Assembly: GCF_003846135.1 (NCBI RefSeq)
Contig: NZ_RHHM01000002.1
Location: 179,225-243,224, forward strand
Source of the DNA: Erwinia psidii
Lineage (GTDB): Bacteria > Pseudomonadota > Gammaproteobacteria > Enterobacterales > Enterobacteriaceae
Length of the DNA stretch: 64,000 bases
Reading direction: 5' to 3'
Position 1 is the stretch's first letter. Each line of letters begins with the position of its first letter. Below the pieces are notes generated by a model, which saw only the letters and a list, made by a program, of their open reading frames with translations, had not been told where the DNA came from and did no database searches. Position numbers and translations under genes: made by a program. Below, one piece after another: positions 17,598 to 27,067 of this stretch.

Positions 17598-19104
17598 AAA
17601 CAGTTTCCTTAACAGAGGTGACGAGTTGTTGCTGATAGCGCTCAAAAATCATTTGACGCAGTGGTTTGAACTGTGATGACAGCAGGCCGTTTTCGATGGT
17701 GAACGGCTCGCTGGCAATAATGTAGCGGGCGACATATTCATCTTTTTCTGCCGCCGCATTGGCGTTTTTTACCCAGGCGGCGATGCTGGCGACATCAGCG
17801 GAGGCGCTGACCGGCGAGATTACCGCCACCAGATCGGTCTGCTGCGGACTGAAAATCACGCATTCCGCAATCAGCCCGCTGTTTTTCAGCCGCGCCTCTA
17901 TCGGCTGCACATCGATCTTTTTACCATTATCCAGCACGATAACGTTGTCAGCCCGGCCTTTGATGTAGAGAAAGCCCTCTTCATCAAGCCAGCCCAGATC
18001 GCCGGTACGCACGCCGCCGTCGGGGGTGAACATTTTTTCCGATGCCCCCGGCTGAGCATAGAGATAGCGCGTGTTGACCGGGTAGCGGCTGTGAACAATA
18101 ATCGCGCCCTGTGCGTCGATCTCCACCCGCTTCTCCGGCAGCACTTGCCCGACGCTGCCGGGACGGCTGGCTGCCGGATGATTCTTGGTCACGATGCAGG
18201 TTTCATTCATGCCATAGCCTTCAAACAGAGGCAGCGCAATCTGATGGAACAGGCGCACCGTGCCGGGATCGGCCGGTGCCGATCCGGTCCACAAATAGCG
18301 GATTTTATTACCGAACAGGCGCTGCCCCTTCGCGGTCATCGCCGCCATGTCGCCGTCCTGTTGCTCAATATGCCGTCGTGCGGCATCAAAGAACGCCGGT
18401 ACGCCCATCACCACAGTCGGATTAAGCTGTGGCATTACGATAAAGGCCGACTGATAGTTGGTCAGAATGGTGTCATGACCAAATTTCAACGCCGAATAGA
18501 TCCAGTAACGCTGCTGCAACAGTGACAGCGGCAGGAACACCAGCAGGCTGTCGTGCGGACCGTGGGTAAACAGGGTTTGCACATCGCGCAGGGAAGAATC
18601 AATGCTGCCAACCGTGGCGGCCAGCCCTTTCGGCACGCCGGTAGAGCCAGAGGTAAATTTCACCGTCGTCGTTTCATCAGCGGCATAACTGACCGGCGGC
18701 AGCGCGGCCGGTTGCCCGGTAAGGAAGGCGGCGATCTCGTTAATATGACGCAGGCTGGCCGCCTCGCGGTTGTGCGGCTTATCGGTAAACAGCCACTTCA
18801 GCTGATAACGCCCGGCCAGTGCTTGCGTTGCCTCAAACTTTCCCGGATCGAAACCCGCCGTGCGCACTTTGATACGCAGTGCCGCCAGATCGAGCAGCAC
18901 CCACTCAAGGCAATTATCGGCCAGGATACCCAGCGTATCCCCGGCACGGACGCCCTGTGCCAGCAGACCATTCGCCACGCGCCCTGCCATCTCATACAGT
19001 TCGCTCAGCGGGATCGTCCTGCGCCCGCCAAGGGTGGCGACAATCAGGTTTCCGCCCTGCTCAGGCGGATGATTAACGATGTCATTAATCAGGGATACGC
19101 TCAT
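17587..19104 (-). CDS. acyl-AMP ligase / AMP-dependent synthetase
   Basis: 505 residues of the ANL superfamily. The P-loop motif is VKFTSGSTGVPKG near residue 150, followed by YGMNE (adenine binding), TGDLGWLDEEGFLYIKGRADNVIVLDNGKKI (hinge) and the C-terminal NGLLSSQFKPLR, where the catalytic Lys is expected. It is not fused to condensation or carrier domains. It overlaps the NRPS stop (ATGA) upstream and the carrier-protein start downstream. The likely role is to adenylate a carboxylic acid, such as an acylated hydrazinoacetate, and load it onto the free carrier protein. The binding pocket is not one I can decode. Confidence 0.85.
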   Translation of the reverse strand: MSVSLINDIVNHPPEQGGNLIVATLGGRRTIPLSELYEMAGRVANGLLAQGVRAGDTLGILADNCLEWVLLDLAALRIKVRTAGFDPGKFEATQALAGRYQLKWLFTDKPHNREAASLRHINEIAAFLTGQPAALPPVSYAADETTTVKFTSGSTGVPKGLAATVGSIDSSLRDVQTLFTHGPHDSLLVFLPLSLLQQRYWIYSALKFGHDTILTNYQSAFIVMPQLNPTVVMGVPAFFDAARRHIEQQDGDMAAMTAKGQRLFGNKIRYLWTGSAPADPGTVRLFHQIALPLFEGYGMNETCIVTKNHPAASRPGSVGQVLPEKRVEIDAQGAIIVHSRYPVNTRYLYAQPGASEKMFTPDGGVRTGDLGWLDEEGFLYIKGRADNVIVLDNGKKIDVQPIEARLKNSGLIAECVIFSPQQTDLVAVISPVSASADVASIAAWVKNANAAAEKDEYVARYIIASEPFTIENGLLSSQFKPLRQMIFERYQQQLVTSVKETVYAH

Positions 19105-22100
19105 TCACTGTTTCCTCGTGTCGCAATATGGGCAGCCATGCTTTGCACGGTATTAAACTGATAAATGGACTCCAGCGGCAGCGAAACCCCGAAGGTTTTA
19201 CGCACCACGGTAAGAATGCGCAAGGCACTCAGTGAGTTACCGCCGACGCTAAAAAAGTCATGGGTTCGGCTGAGCTGGCTGGCTGGCAAAACAGACTGCC
19301 AGATGCCCTGCAACTGATTTTCAATGGCGCTGTTTTCTGCAACAGAGGCGGCCGGCGCGGCTGCTTCGTTCAGTGAGAACTGAGCGAGCGCTTTGCGGTC
19401 CACTTTCAGATTGCGGTTCAACGGCAGTGCCTGATGCCAGCAAAAACGTGACGGGATCATGTAATCCGGTAGATGCTGGCGGAGCGCCTGACGCATCCGC
19501 TCCGGGTTCAGCCCGGCGTCGTCCCCCACCAGATGCGCCACCAGAATGTCACCGCTGGCACTTTTCGCCGCAACCACCGCCGCCTCGCTGATCCCCGTCA
19601 GTTTCACCAGCGCGGCCTCAACGTCGCCCGCCTCAATGCGGTAGCCGTTCAGCTTGATCTGTAAATCCACCCGACCAAGGATCTCAATATTGCCGTCGGG
19701 CAGGTAGCGCCCCAGATCGCCGGTACGGAAGTAACGGGGTTGATCGCCCGTGGCTTGTGCGTAACGTTCGCGGGTGCGTGTCTCATCACGCCAGTAGCCC
19801 GGCGTAATGCCCGCTCCGCTGGCAAGGATCTCCCCGGCCACCCAGTCAGGGCAATGTGTCCCCTGAGGATGACAAATCAGGCACTGGTTATTGGCGTTTG
19901 GACGACCATAAGGAATGATCCCGGCGGCACAATCCTCAGCGCTGATGGGATGGCAGATATTCCAGATGGTGGTTTCGGTTGGTCCCCCCAGCGACCACTG
20001 ACGGATGGCGGGCTGTTGCACCGCGATCGCCGCCGGCAGATCCGGTGGGATGCGATCGCCACTCATCATCAGCAGGCGTAGCGAGGAAGGCATCGCGTCG
20101 CTGTAATCGTGCATCATGCGAACAATCGCAGGCACCGAGTTCCATACACTGACACGGTATTTCGCACAGAGCTGTCCCCAGTGTTCAGCGTCACCGCTTT
20201 TATCCGCATCCGGGATAGCCAGCGCCGCCCCCGCCGACAGCGCGCCAAAGAGATCCCATACCGAAAGATCAAAATTGAACGCGCTGATGGCGAAAAAGCG
20301 ATCTTCCGGCACGATGTTAAAACGCCGCTGGCAGTCATCCAGCACGTTAATCACATTGCGGTGAGTCACCATCACGCCTTTCGGCTGCCCGGTGGTGCCG
20401 GAGGTATACAACACATAGGCGAGATCGTCTGGTGATGCGCCCGGATCGCGCGGCGGCAGTGTGTAGGTTCCGGGCTGCGGGTAGCGCAAATCAAACTGCG
20501 GCAAACCGCACGCCAGATCAACGTTGGTCAGTACCAGGCGCACCTCGCCATCCCGCAACATAAAGTCACGACGGGCGGCGGGCAAACCGGCATCGATGGG
20601 CAGATAGGCTGCCCCGGCCAGCACAATCGCCAGAATGCCGATCGCATGCTCCGGCGAACGATCCGCCACCAGGCCCACCAGCGTATTGCGTTCAACGCCC
20701 TGCGATTTCAGCCACTGCGCCGCCTCGGCTACCCGATTACAGAGTTCGCCATAGCTAAGCTGACGGTCCAGCGTACAGAGCGCCAGCGCGGCGGGCTGCT
20801 GGCGCGCGCGAACGGCAAAATCATCTCCCAGCAGGCGCGGCGTCACCGGCATCTGCGTGGCGTTGACCGCATCGCGGCGCTGGCGCTGGTCGTCCGGCAA
20901 CAGATCAAACTGCAACTGCTGCCAGCCGTGTGGCTGGCAGAGCTGGTTAAGCATTCGCTGATAACCCGCCGCCAACGCCGTCAGGAAACCGGTCGGAAAG
21001 CTGGCATCAACGCCATCCAGGCGGATAATCAGCGCGCCATGCTGTTCAAAGACAAACGCGTCCAGCAGCACCTGCGGCGTCTGGCTGATGCTAAACACCT
21101 CTTCACCAAATTGCGTTAGCGCATCGCCATTCACGCCTTCCAGTGCACCCAGCGTGCAGTTAAAGGTGCAGGGCATCCGGGCGGCAGCCAGCCCGCGCTG
21201 ACGGGCCAGCGCCTGCATCACCTCAATGCCGGAAAAATGGCGATGATCGACATCCTGATGCAGGCGACGTTGCAGCACGCTGGCCCGTTCAGGGAAGGTC
21301 AGCTGCGGATCGCGCGTTACCTCCACCAGCAACGGTGCGGAGAACGGTCCGATGGTACGGAACGCCTGAGGGTGGATTGGGCGGCGTTCCGACACGGTAA
21401 CGTTAAGGGTGAAATGTTCCCCGGCCCCCCACTGATAAAGCGTCTCGGCATACGCGGCCATCAGCACCGTTGCAGGCGTCAGCTGCTGCGCACGGATATG
21501 CCTCTGCAACTGCTGCCACGCGGTGGCGTCAAGAGACACCACCCGCTGGCTGAAACGCGCTGGCTGGGAAGTAGCCTGCGCGGTTTGCGGCAGTTCGGGC
21601 GCGGACGGCAGCGTGGGGATGCGGGCTAACCAGTAATCCCGCGAACGCTGCCATGCAGCCTTGCCACGTTCAGTTTGCAGCGCATCAATATGGCAATCGA
21701 ACGCCAGATAATCAGCAGCGTCTGCCTCACCCTGATAATGACGGTGCCAGTGATGGAACAGCAAAAACATGCTGATACCATCAATAATCATGCCGTCATG
21801 ATTGATACAGAGCACCATTTGGTTAGCGGCCAGCAGGATGAGATCCACCCGCAACAGTGCCTCTTCCGGCGCCAGCACCAGGTGTGATTTCTCCTCACGC
21901 AGACGCGCCCGTGCCTGCTGCTGCTGTTGCGCTGTCAGCCCACGCAGATCGTGGCGGGTGATAGCGGGCACCTCATCACTGATAAACTGCGCGTTGTCAT
22001 CCACCATACGCAGCCGCAACGCCGAATGCGCCGCTATCACCCGCTGCAACGCCATCTCCAGCCGCTCAGGCTGCCAGCATCCTTCAATTTCATGATAAAC

Positions 22101-22352
22101 CTGGTTCGCCACGCCACCGCCGTCAAACAGCGATGAACGTCCACGGTAATAAGCCTGCTGGAGCGGCGTCAGCGGGAAGCTGGTCGTCCGCTGTTGCAGC
22201 CAGTTCAGCAGAGCTGACTTATGTTCCCGCAGCGACGCCACCAGCGATGGCGCGATATTTTGCGTGGCACCTTCCAGTTTCAGATTACCGTCGAGCAGGC
22301 TTATCTTCAGGCCCGCCTGCTCAACCTGCTTTAGCAGTGTTGCGGGAGTCAT
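19101..22352 (-). CDS. NRPS module: TubC-type docking - heterocyclisation/condensation - adenylation - PCP
   Basis: 1083 residues. Residues 1-55 (TPATLLKQVEQAGLKISLLDGNLKL...) are a TubC-type docking domain. The condensation domain (about 58-480) has DGMIIDGIS at residues 186-194, which fits the DxxxxDxxS motif of Cy (heterocyclisation) domains instead of HHxxxDG. The adenylation domain (about 520-1000) has YTSGTTGQPKG, GGPTETTIW and YRTGDLGR-type motifs. By alignment to GrsA in my head, its pocket code reads D-L-W-N-M-S-L-I-W-K, close to the Cys code D-L-Y-N-L-S-L-I-W-K. The PCP has GGNSLSAL with the active Ser near residue 1040. No thioesterase domain is present. Gene ends overlap both neighbours by 4 nt. 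A thiazoline-type or an O/S-acylated product is possible. Confidence 0.9.
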   Translation of the reverse strand: MTPATLLKQVEQAGLKISLLDGNLKLEGATQNIAPSLVASLREHKSALLNWLQQRTTSFPLTPLQQAYYRGRSSLFDGGGVANQVYHEIEGCWQPERLEMALQRVIAAHSALRLRMVDDNAQFISDEVPAITRHDLRGLTAQQQQQARARLREEKSHLVLAPEEALLRVDLILLAANQMVLCINHDGMIIDGISMFLLFHHWHRHYQGEADAADYLAFDCHIDALQTERGKAAWQRSRDYWLARIPTLPSAPELPQTAQATSQPARFSQRVVSLDATAWQQLQRHIRAQQLTPATVLMAAYAETLYQWGAGEHFTLNVTVSERRPIHPQAFRTIGPFSAPLLVEVTRDPQLTFPERASVLQRRLHQDVDHRHFSGIEVMQALARQRGLAAARMPCTFNCTLGALEGVNGDALTQFGEEVFSISQTPQVLLDAFVFEQHGALIIRLDGVDASFPTGFLTALAAGYQRMLNQLCQPHGWQQLQFDLLPDDQRQRRDAVNATQMPVTPRLLGDDFAVRARQQPAALALCTLDRQLSYGELCNRVAEAAQWLKSQGVERNTLVGLVADRSPEHAIGILAIVLAGAAYLPIDAGLPAARRDFMLRDGEVRLVLTNVDLACGLPQFDLRYPQPGTYTLPPRDPGASPDDLAYVLYTSGTTGQPKGVMVTHRNVINVLDDCQRRFNIVPEDRFFAISAFNFDLSVWDLFGALSAGAALAIPDADKSGDAEHWGQLCAKYRVSVWNSVPAIVRMMHDYSDAMPSSLRLLMMSGDRIPPDLPAAIAVQQPAIRQWSLGGPTETTIWNICHPISAEDCAAGIIPYGRPNANNQCLICHPQGTHCPDWVAGEILASGAGITPGYWRDETRTRERYAQATGDQPRYFRTGDLGRYLPDGNIEILGRVDLQIKLNGYRIEAGDVEAALVKLTGISEAAVVAAKSASGDILVAHLVGDDAGLNPERMRQALRQHLPDYMIPSRFCWHQALPLNRNLKVDRKALAQFSLNEAAAPAASVAENSAIENQLQGIWQSVLPASQLSRTHDFFSVGGNSLSALRILTVVRKTFGVSLPLESIYQFNTVQSMAAHIATRGNSE

Positions 22353-24580
22353 GCGGTCACTCCCTTCGCCGCACTGCTTTGCTGGCGCACCACCTCACCC
22401 GCTACCTTATCCAGCGGCTGGTTGAGCAGGAATTCCAGCGGGATATCCGCCTGCATTTCGTTCAGCAGATAATATTGCAGCGTCACCGCCATCAGCGAGG
22501 TCGCCCCCAGCTCTGCCAGTCGCTGTGCCGGCTGTGCGTCAACGTTGGGCAGCAGCGTGGCAAGTTTTTCATGCAGCCAGGCCCAGTGCGGCGTATCCTG
22601 CTGCGCATCAGGATCGCTGAAAAAGCGGACCTGGTGCAGGGTAATGGCGTTGCCCGGCGTGACAATCTCTGCCTGTTGTGGCCAGGCACTGCCGCCGGTA
22701 TTGCCCAGCGCCGCCGCCAGACGGTCGGCAAAACGCGGCATCAGCGGTTGCGCAATACGTGAAAGCAGCTGTGCCGCCGCCAGCTCCAGCGCCAGTGACG
22801 TGCGGTATTCATCTTTCCAGGCTGGGATTGCCGCCAGCCGCTGTTGGGATTGCGAAAAGACAAGGGTGTCCTGCACCAGCATTTTCAGCTGCTGCGCTGC
22901 ACGACGCAGTGAGAAACCATCGCGGTTCAGCGCGTCGGTGATCCGCTGCAGGTGCCCGTTAAGCTGCGCCCAGAAGGCCACCTGCTCTTTGGTCCAGATC
23001 CCGGCGTCCGGTGCCTGACCGGCAAAAAGGCGCTCGGTACGCTGACCGAGATCGTGCAGCCAGCCTTGCCATTCCCCAAGCAATGTCTGGCGTAGTTCCG
23101 TCTGATAGGCCGCCAGCTGGAAATTGGTACGCGTCTGCTCAGGACGGGTAAGGCTCAGGTAGAAGCGTACGGCATCAACGCTTTCCGGGGTGAGGATCTC
23201 TTTGCCCCAAACGGCATGGCGGCGACTGGTGGAGAATTTTTTCCCGTCAAGCAGATAGAATTCGTTGTGGTGATAATCGATATCCGGCTGCCAGTCCGGG
23301 TAAGCCAGTCGGTAAAGCACCGGATAAAGAATGCTGTGATAGAAACTGTTGTCATAGCCAAAAAAGTGGACAATTTTCCAGCTGGCATCCGGCTGGTCAG
23401 CTTTCCAGGGTTGATTAACCTTTTTCCCCAACTGTTCAATGTCCCAGAGAAAGCCGTAACTCATTTCCGGCCACACCCAGATAACCTGTCCCTCGCCTTC
23501 CGCTTCAGCCGGTGCTATCCCCCAGCCGGACGGATGGGACATCGGCACATCCAGCGAACCCCGGCTGAACACCCGTTGTGCCAGCTCGCGCATTCTGGCC
23601 GGTACGCGGCCTGTTTTATGGTGTTCTTCTACCGCGCTGGCAAACTGATGCAGCGGCAGCATATAGCGCTTCACCGGGGTATTGTGCGGCGCAAGCTGGC
23701 TGGCTTTGGTAATGGGCGCGCCGAGATCGGTCACCACGTTCGGCTCACCGCACTCCTCACAAATATTGCCGTTGGTGGCATTGCCACAGCCCGGACAGGC
23801 ACCGGCAACGTCCACCTCATACAGATAGTGGCCGCTGTCCCGATCGCACAGCGCCGGAGCCTCGCGCATCTGCACCTCACCGCTCTGCACCAGACGGCTG
23901 AAGAAACGCTGTGCACCGTCGGCATAGCCTTCAGCATCGTTGGTCACCGTATAGTGATCCAGCTCAATATCCATCATGCTCAGGGTTTGACGGATCTCCT
24001 GGGAGTAATAACGCGCCACCTCCGCCGGGGTTGAACCCTCACGGTGAGCCAGCGCAACCACATAGCTCTGGAAATCATCGGAACCGGTCATGTGCCAGGC
24101 CTGATTGCCCAGCAGCCGCTGGTAGCGCACAAAGGCATCGGCTCCGAGATAAGGGCCGGAGAGATGTCCCAGATGCAGATCGCCGTTTGGCGTCGGCGGC
24201 GTGGAGAAAACAAACTGCGGACGTGCCGGATCCTGGCGCGCCTGCGAGGCGGCCGACCGTGCAGCGCTGGCGGCGTCACGGCGGTACTGCAAAAAGAAAA
24301 TCAGGTCCGCGTTGCCGGTGTTTTCCAGTACGTGAGATTCAAAAGGAGCAAACTGCGCCACGCTACCGGCTTTCACCGCGTGACTGTGGCCATCAACCAG
24401 TAAGGTGCCTTCGCCGCTGACGATGACAAACATCTCTGTCTCATCATGCTGATGGCTGGCAGAGCGCTCACCCGGCGCGACCTTGCCCCAGCCAGCGGGA
24501 AAATCCAGTCCGTCAAGATGACTGATCTCAATATCAAACATCCGGGCCATTTCTGCGTTTTCTAAATGATGAATCACCAT
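22349..24580 (-). CDS. hydrazine synthetase: cupin - MetRS-like - carrier-protein fusion
   Basis: 743 residues. Residues 1-105 are a cupin with HQHDETE (His43, His45, Glu49) and a distal His83 as metal ligands. Residues about 120-650 are a class I aminoacyl-tRNA-synthetase fold of the MetRS type, with HLGH at 136-139 (HIGH motif), a Cys-rich zinc knuckle (CPGCGN...CEEC) and KFSTS (KMSKS-like). Fused cupin-MetRS proteins (Spb40, Tri28 type) join glycine to N6-hydroxylysine and rearrange the ester to an N-N bond, giving N6-(carboxymethylamino)lysine. After the MetRS part comes LGATSLMAVTL, a carrier-protein phosphopantetheine site with Ser near 695; I do not recall this extra domain in the actinomycete enzymes. 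It lies between the FAD oxidase (2-bp gap) and the NRPS (4-nt overlap). Confidence 0.9.
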   Translation of the reverse strand: MVIHHLENAEMARMFDIEISHLDGLDFPAGWGKVAPGERSASHQHDETEMFVIVSGEGTLLVDGHSHAVKAGSVAQFAPFESHVLENTGNADLIFFLQYRRDAASAARSAASQARQDPARPQFVFSTPPTPNGDLHLGHLSGPYLGADAFVRYQRLLGNQAWHMTGSDDFQSYVVALAHREGSTPAEVARYYSQEIRQTLSMMDIELDHYTVTNDAEGYADGAQRFFSRLVQSGEVQMREAPALCDRDSGHYLYEVDVAGACPGCGNATNGNICEECGEPNVVTDLGAPITKASQLAPHNTPVKRYMLPLHQFASAVEEHHKTGRVPARMRELAQRVFSRGSLDVPMSHPSGWGIAPAEAEGEGQVIWVWPEMSYGFLWDIEQLGKKVNQPWKADQPDASWKIVHFFGYDNSFYHSILYPVLYRLAYPDWQPDIDYHHNEFYLLDGKKFSTSRRHAVWGKEILTPESVDAVRFYLSLTRPEQTRTNFQLAAYQTELRQTLLGEWQGWLHDLGQRTERLFAGQAPDAGIWTKEQVAFWAQLNGHLQRITDALNRDGFSLRRAAQQLKMLVQDTLVFSQSQQRLAAIPAWKDEYRTSLALELAAAQLLSRIAQPLMPRFADRLAAALGNTGGSAWPQQAEIVTPGNAITLHQVRFFSDPDAQQDTPHWAWLHEKLATLLPNVDAQPAQRLAELGATSLMAVTLQYYLLNEMQADIPLEFLLNQPLDKVAGEVVRQQSSAAKGVTA

Positions 24581-24582
24581 GT

Positions 24583-25638
24583 TTATTTCTCCAGTCCTGA
24601 CAGATGCAACATTAAATGAATGACTTCAGCGGCGATGGCCGGTGCCAGTCGGTAGCCGGAACCATTGCAGCCTGCGGCATAAATAACGCCATCATTCGCG
24701 CGGATAACGGTTGGTTCACTGCCTGGGCTGTAAGCGTCACAAAATACCCGACCATCGTGGATCTGGTCGGCCAGCGCGGGGGCATATTTCGCCAGGGTGT
24801 CGCGCGCATTAGCGAGATCGGCAGCGGTAAGCGCTCGGATCGTTTCCGGGTCCACATCCCACTCTTTGCAGGTGTAGCTGAACAGCCACTGTTTACGGTG
24901 ATGACAGGGGAGCAAAAAGGCGTCTTCCTCATCGAAGACGATTAACGGTGCCTGTTCTGTCGGGGTAACGTTAATGTGCGCCGCAACGATTTTTTTCACC
25001 CGAATGCCGCTGGCGGAAAGCGCTTTATGGCACAAAGGATGATTAACCCACGGCCCCGGCACCACAATGGTCTGACGTGCATGGAGATTAACACCGGAAC
25101 GCAGTGAAAGCAGGTAGCCATTGGTATCGCGCTGAATGGATTCCACTTCCGTCCCTTCGAGATAATCAATATTGTCGCGTAGTGAGTGCATATAATAATT
25201 AACCAGCGCAAAGACATTGGCATAATTTGCCCCATTACCTTTCAACACCCGCAAATCATCCCCTGCTGCTGCCGTCAAATCGATAATATCGCTGCTGCAA
25301 TTTGCCAGCTGATGAAAACCGACCAGTGGGAGATATTTTTCTTCCACCCGTGGCCTGTTACCACTCTCTGTTATTAATTCCATTGCCAGCGGATATATTG
25401 GCGCACCGTCGTTTATTAAAGACTGATAATAATCATGACTGTATGCCGACATTTTTCTGACTTTTTCACTTCCGCCCCGTGGGAAATGAACGCCGGCAGA
25501 ATAAAAAGAGGCACCGGCACCGGAAAGTTTTTTATCAATAACAGCAATGGTTAATTTGGGATAATTATTTATCAGCTCTCTGGCGATGGTGGACCCAAGG
25601 ATACCCCCACCGACAATCGCGATGTCATATTTCAACAT
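24583..25638 (-). CDS. FAD-dependent amino-acid oxidase (DAO/glycine-oxidase family), predicted to release hydrazinoacetic acid
   Basis: 351 residues. The dinucleotide-binding motif is IAIVGGGILGSTIARELI at the N-terminus, and the C-terminal half has the second FAD contact (CNGSGYRLAPAIAAEVI). In the s56-p1 and triacsin pathways a flavoprotein of this family oxidatively cleaves N6-(carboxymethylamino)lysine to hydrazinoacetic acid and 2-aminoadipate semialdehyde. The position directly between the lysine hydroxylase (30-bp gap) and the cupin-MetRS gene supports the same role. Other DAO-family activities cannot be excluded from sequence alone. Confidence 0.87.
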   Translation of the reverse strand: MLKYDIAIVGGGILGSTIARELINNYPKLTIAVIDKKLSGAGASFYSAGVHFPRGGSEKVRKMSAYSHDYYQSLINDGAPIYPLAMELITESGNRPRVEEKYLPLVGFHQLANCSSDIIDLTAAAGDDLRVLKGNGANYANVFALVNYYMHSLRDNIDYLEGTEVESIQRDTNGYLLSLRSGVNLHARQTIVVPGPWVNHPLCHKALSASGIRVKKIVAAHINVTPTEQAPLIVFDEEDAFLLPCHHRKQWLFSYTCKEWDVDPETIRALTAADLANARDTLAKYAPALADQIHDGRVFCDAYSPGSEPTVIRANDGVIYAAGCNGSGYRLAPAIAAEVIHLMLHLSGLEK

Positions 25639-25668
25639 GATGTTACATTCCCAGAATGATGCTTCGAC

Positions 25669-27036
25669 TTAGCTCAGAAAACTGTGTGATATTCTCTTCC
25701 ACTCTTTTTCATCAAAATCAATTTTCAGGGTTTCCAGTACATTATTTTCCGCAGGCGGTGCCCAGTCGATAAAAGAGGGATGTTGATGAGAAGGATATTC
25801 CCCGCACAGGCGGCCCATAATACGTTGTGCCCGCCATGCATTCAGGCTGAGGTTTACATCCGGCAGGCCACGCTGTCCACGTACCGCATTCTGGACAAAA
25901 ATGTTATTTTCTTTTGGCCCATCCCACCGCACGGCGAAATCTTCATCCACCACAAATTCCTCTTTTTCACGGTGGATACGCTCATCCAGCGCGCCGAGAA
26001 AATGTTTTTCAGTGGGAGCATAACCGGTGGCCCAGACGATAACGTCCGTTTCCTGCGTCTCCATGCCCGATGAATCAAGATGGCAGTATTCCACCTGCCA
26101 GCGGTTGTTTGCCGTTGGTTTCACATTGCTGACCGAGCGGCTGGTCTGCATGGCAATCTGTATCTGTCCCGGCGTGATAAAGTTCAGGCTGTAGAGCGTC
26201 TGATAAATCTGGCGTAGCGTGGATTCCGAAATACCGTCTGACGTCAGGATATTTTCCCGGTTGGTGCGCTGACGAAGATGTAACGGCAGCCGGTTGAAAT
26301 AGTCTGAATAGCAGGGCATATAAAAATCATTGGTGAAAGTGGAGTCATCAATGGGGAAGAAATTGCGCCGCCGCGAGATCCAGTGAATGCTGCCAGGCCT
26401 TTCGCCCTGCGGTTTTGACAACAGGTCAAGAAACACTTCGGCCCCCGACTGCCCCCCGCCAATAATCGTTACCCGCTTCCCGGCCAGCGAGCTTTTTCTT
26501 TGCATATACTGACTGACATGGAATTGCGTCTGCCCAATATGCGCGGTGGCAAAATCCGGTACCCACGGCTGAGTCCCTACGCCAATAGCAATATTTTCGG
26601 CGGTGAGTTCTCTTTTATCGGTGACAATCCTGAATACGTTGTCAAAATCGATATTAAGCACCCTCTCGCCAAATACCACATTTTCATTTTTTTCGGCGGC
26701 CCAGGCTAAATAGTTGCGAAATTCCCGGCGGGGGATTTCATCAAAATGGGCATTCAGAAAGTGGTAAATACGCCCTTTCTCATGCAGATAGGCCAGAAAA
26801 GTAAACGGGTTTGTTGGATCGGTCAGGGTACTGAGATCTTTAAACAGAGAAACCTGTAATGTGGCCCCATCGATCATCTGGTCATCATGCCAGGAAAAAG
26901 CAGATTTTCCGTCGAGGAAAATATTTTTTATATCCTGCTTACCATACATCAGCGACGCCAGACTTAAATTGGCCGGTCCCGCACCAATTCCCAACAGCGT
27001 ATAATGTGACTGTACATCTTTGCGAGATCCGGTCAT
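25669..27036 (-). CDS. L-lysine N6-monooxygenase (IucD/KtzI-like flavoprotein)
   Basis: 455 residues. FAD-binding GIGAGPANLSLASL lies near residues 17-30; LQVSLFKDLSTLTDPTNPFTFLAYLH is the substrate-side region typical of lysine/ornithine N-hydroxylases; IIGGGQSGAEVFLDLL near 190 binds NADPH; and VIWATGY with a C-terminal LPDVNLSLNAWRAQRIM completes the family pattern. It hydroxylates the side-chain amine of lysine. In siderophore clusters this starts hydroxamate synthesis, but here it is next to the cupin-MetRS and FAD oxidase genes, which together form the hydrazine trio. Confidence 0.92.
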   Translation of the reverse strand: MTGSRKDVQSHYTLLGIGAGPANLSLASLMYGKQDIKNIFLDGKSAFSWHDDQMIDGATLQVSLFKDLSTLTDPTNPFTFLAYLHEKGRIYHFLNAHFDEIPRREFRNYLAWAAEKNENVVFGERVLNIDFDNVFRIVTDKRELTAENIAIGVGTQPWVPDFATAHIGQTQFHVSQYMQRKSSLAGKRVTIIGGGQSGAEVFLDLLSKPQGERPGSIHWISRRRNFFPIDDSTFTNDFYMPCYSDYFNRLPLHLRQRTNRENILTSDGISESTLRQIYQTLYSLNFITPGQIQIAMQTSRSVSNVKPTANNRWQVEYCHLDSSGMETQETDVIVWATGYAPTEKHFLGALDERIHREKEEFVVDEDFAVRWDGPKENNIFVQNAVRGQRGLPDVNLSLNAWRAQRIMGRLCGEYPSHQHPSFIDWAPPAENNVLETLKIDFDEKEWKRISHSFLS

Positions 27037-27067
27037 ATATTTTTCCTTAATACAGCGTCAAAGATAA

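Noticed and set aside
20646..21629. Plus-strand open frames opposite the NRPS gene
   Set aside because: High GC content leaves long opposite-strand frames open; they are Arg/Gln-rich, lack ribosome binding sites and match nothing.
22349..24580. Housekeeping or duplicate methionyl-tRNA synthetase
   Set aside because: A cupin precedes and a carrier domain follows the synthetase part, and the gene overlaps an NRPS gene within a biosynthetic operon. This is the layout of hydrazine-forming enzymes, not of translation enzymes.
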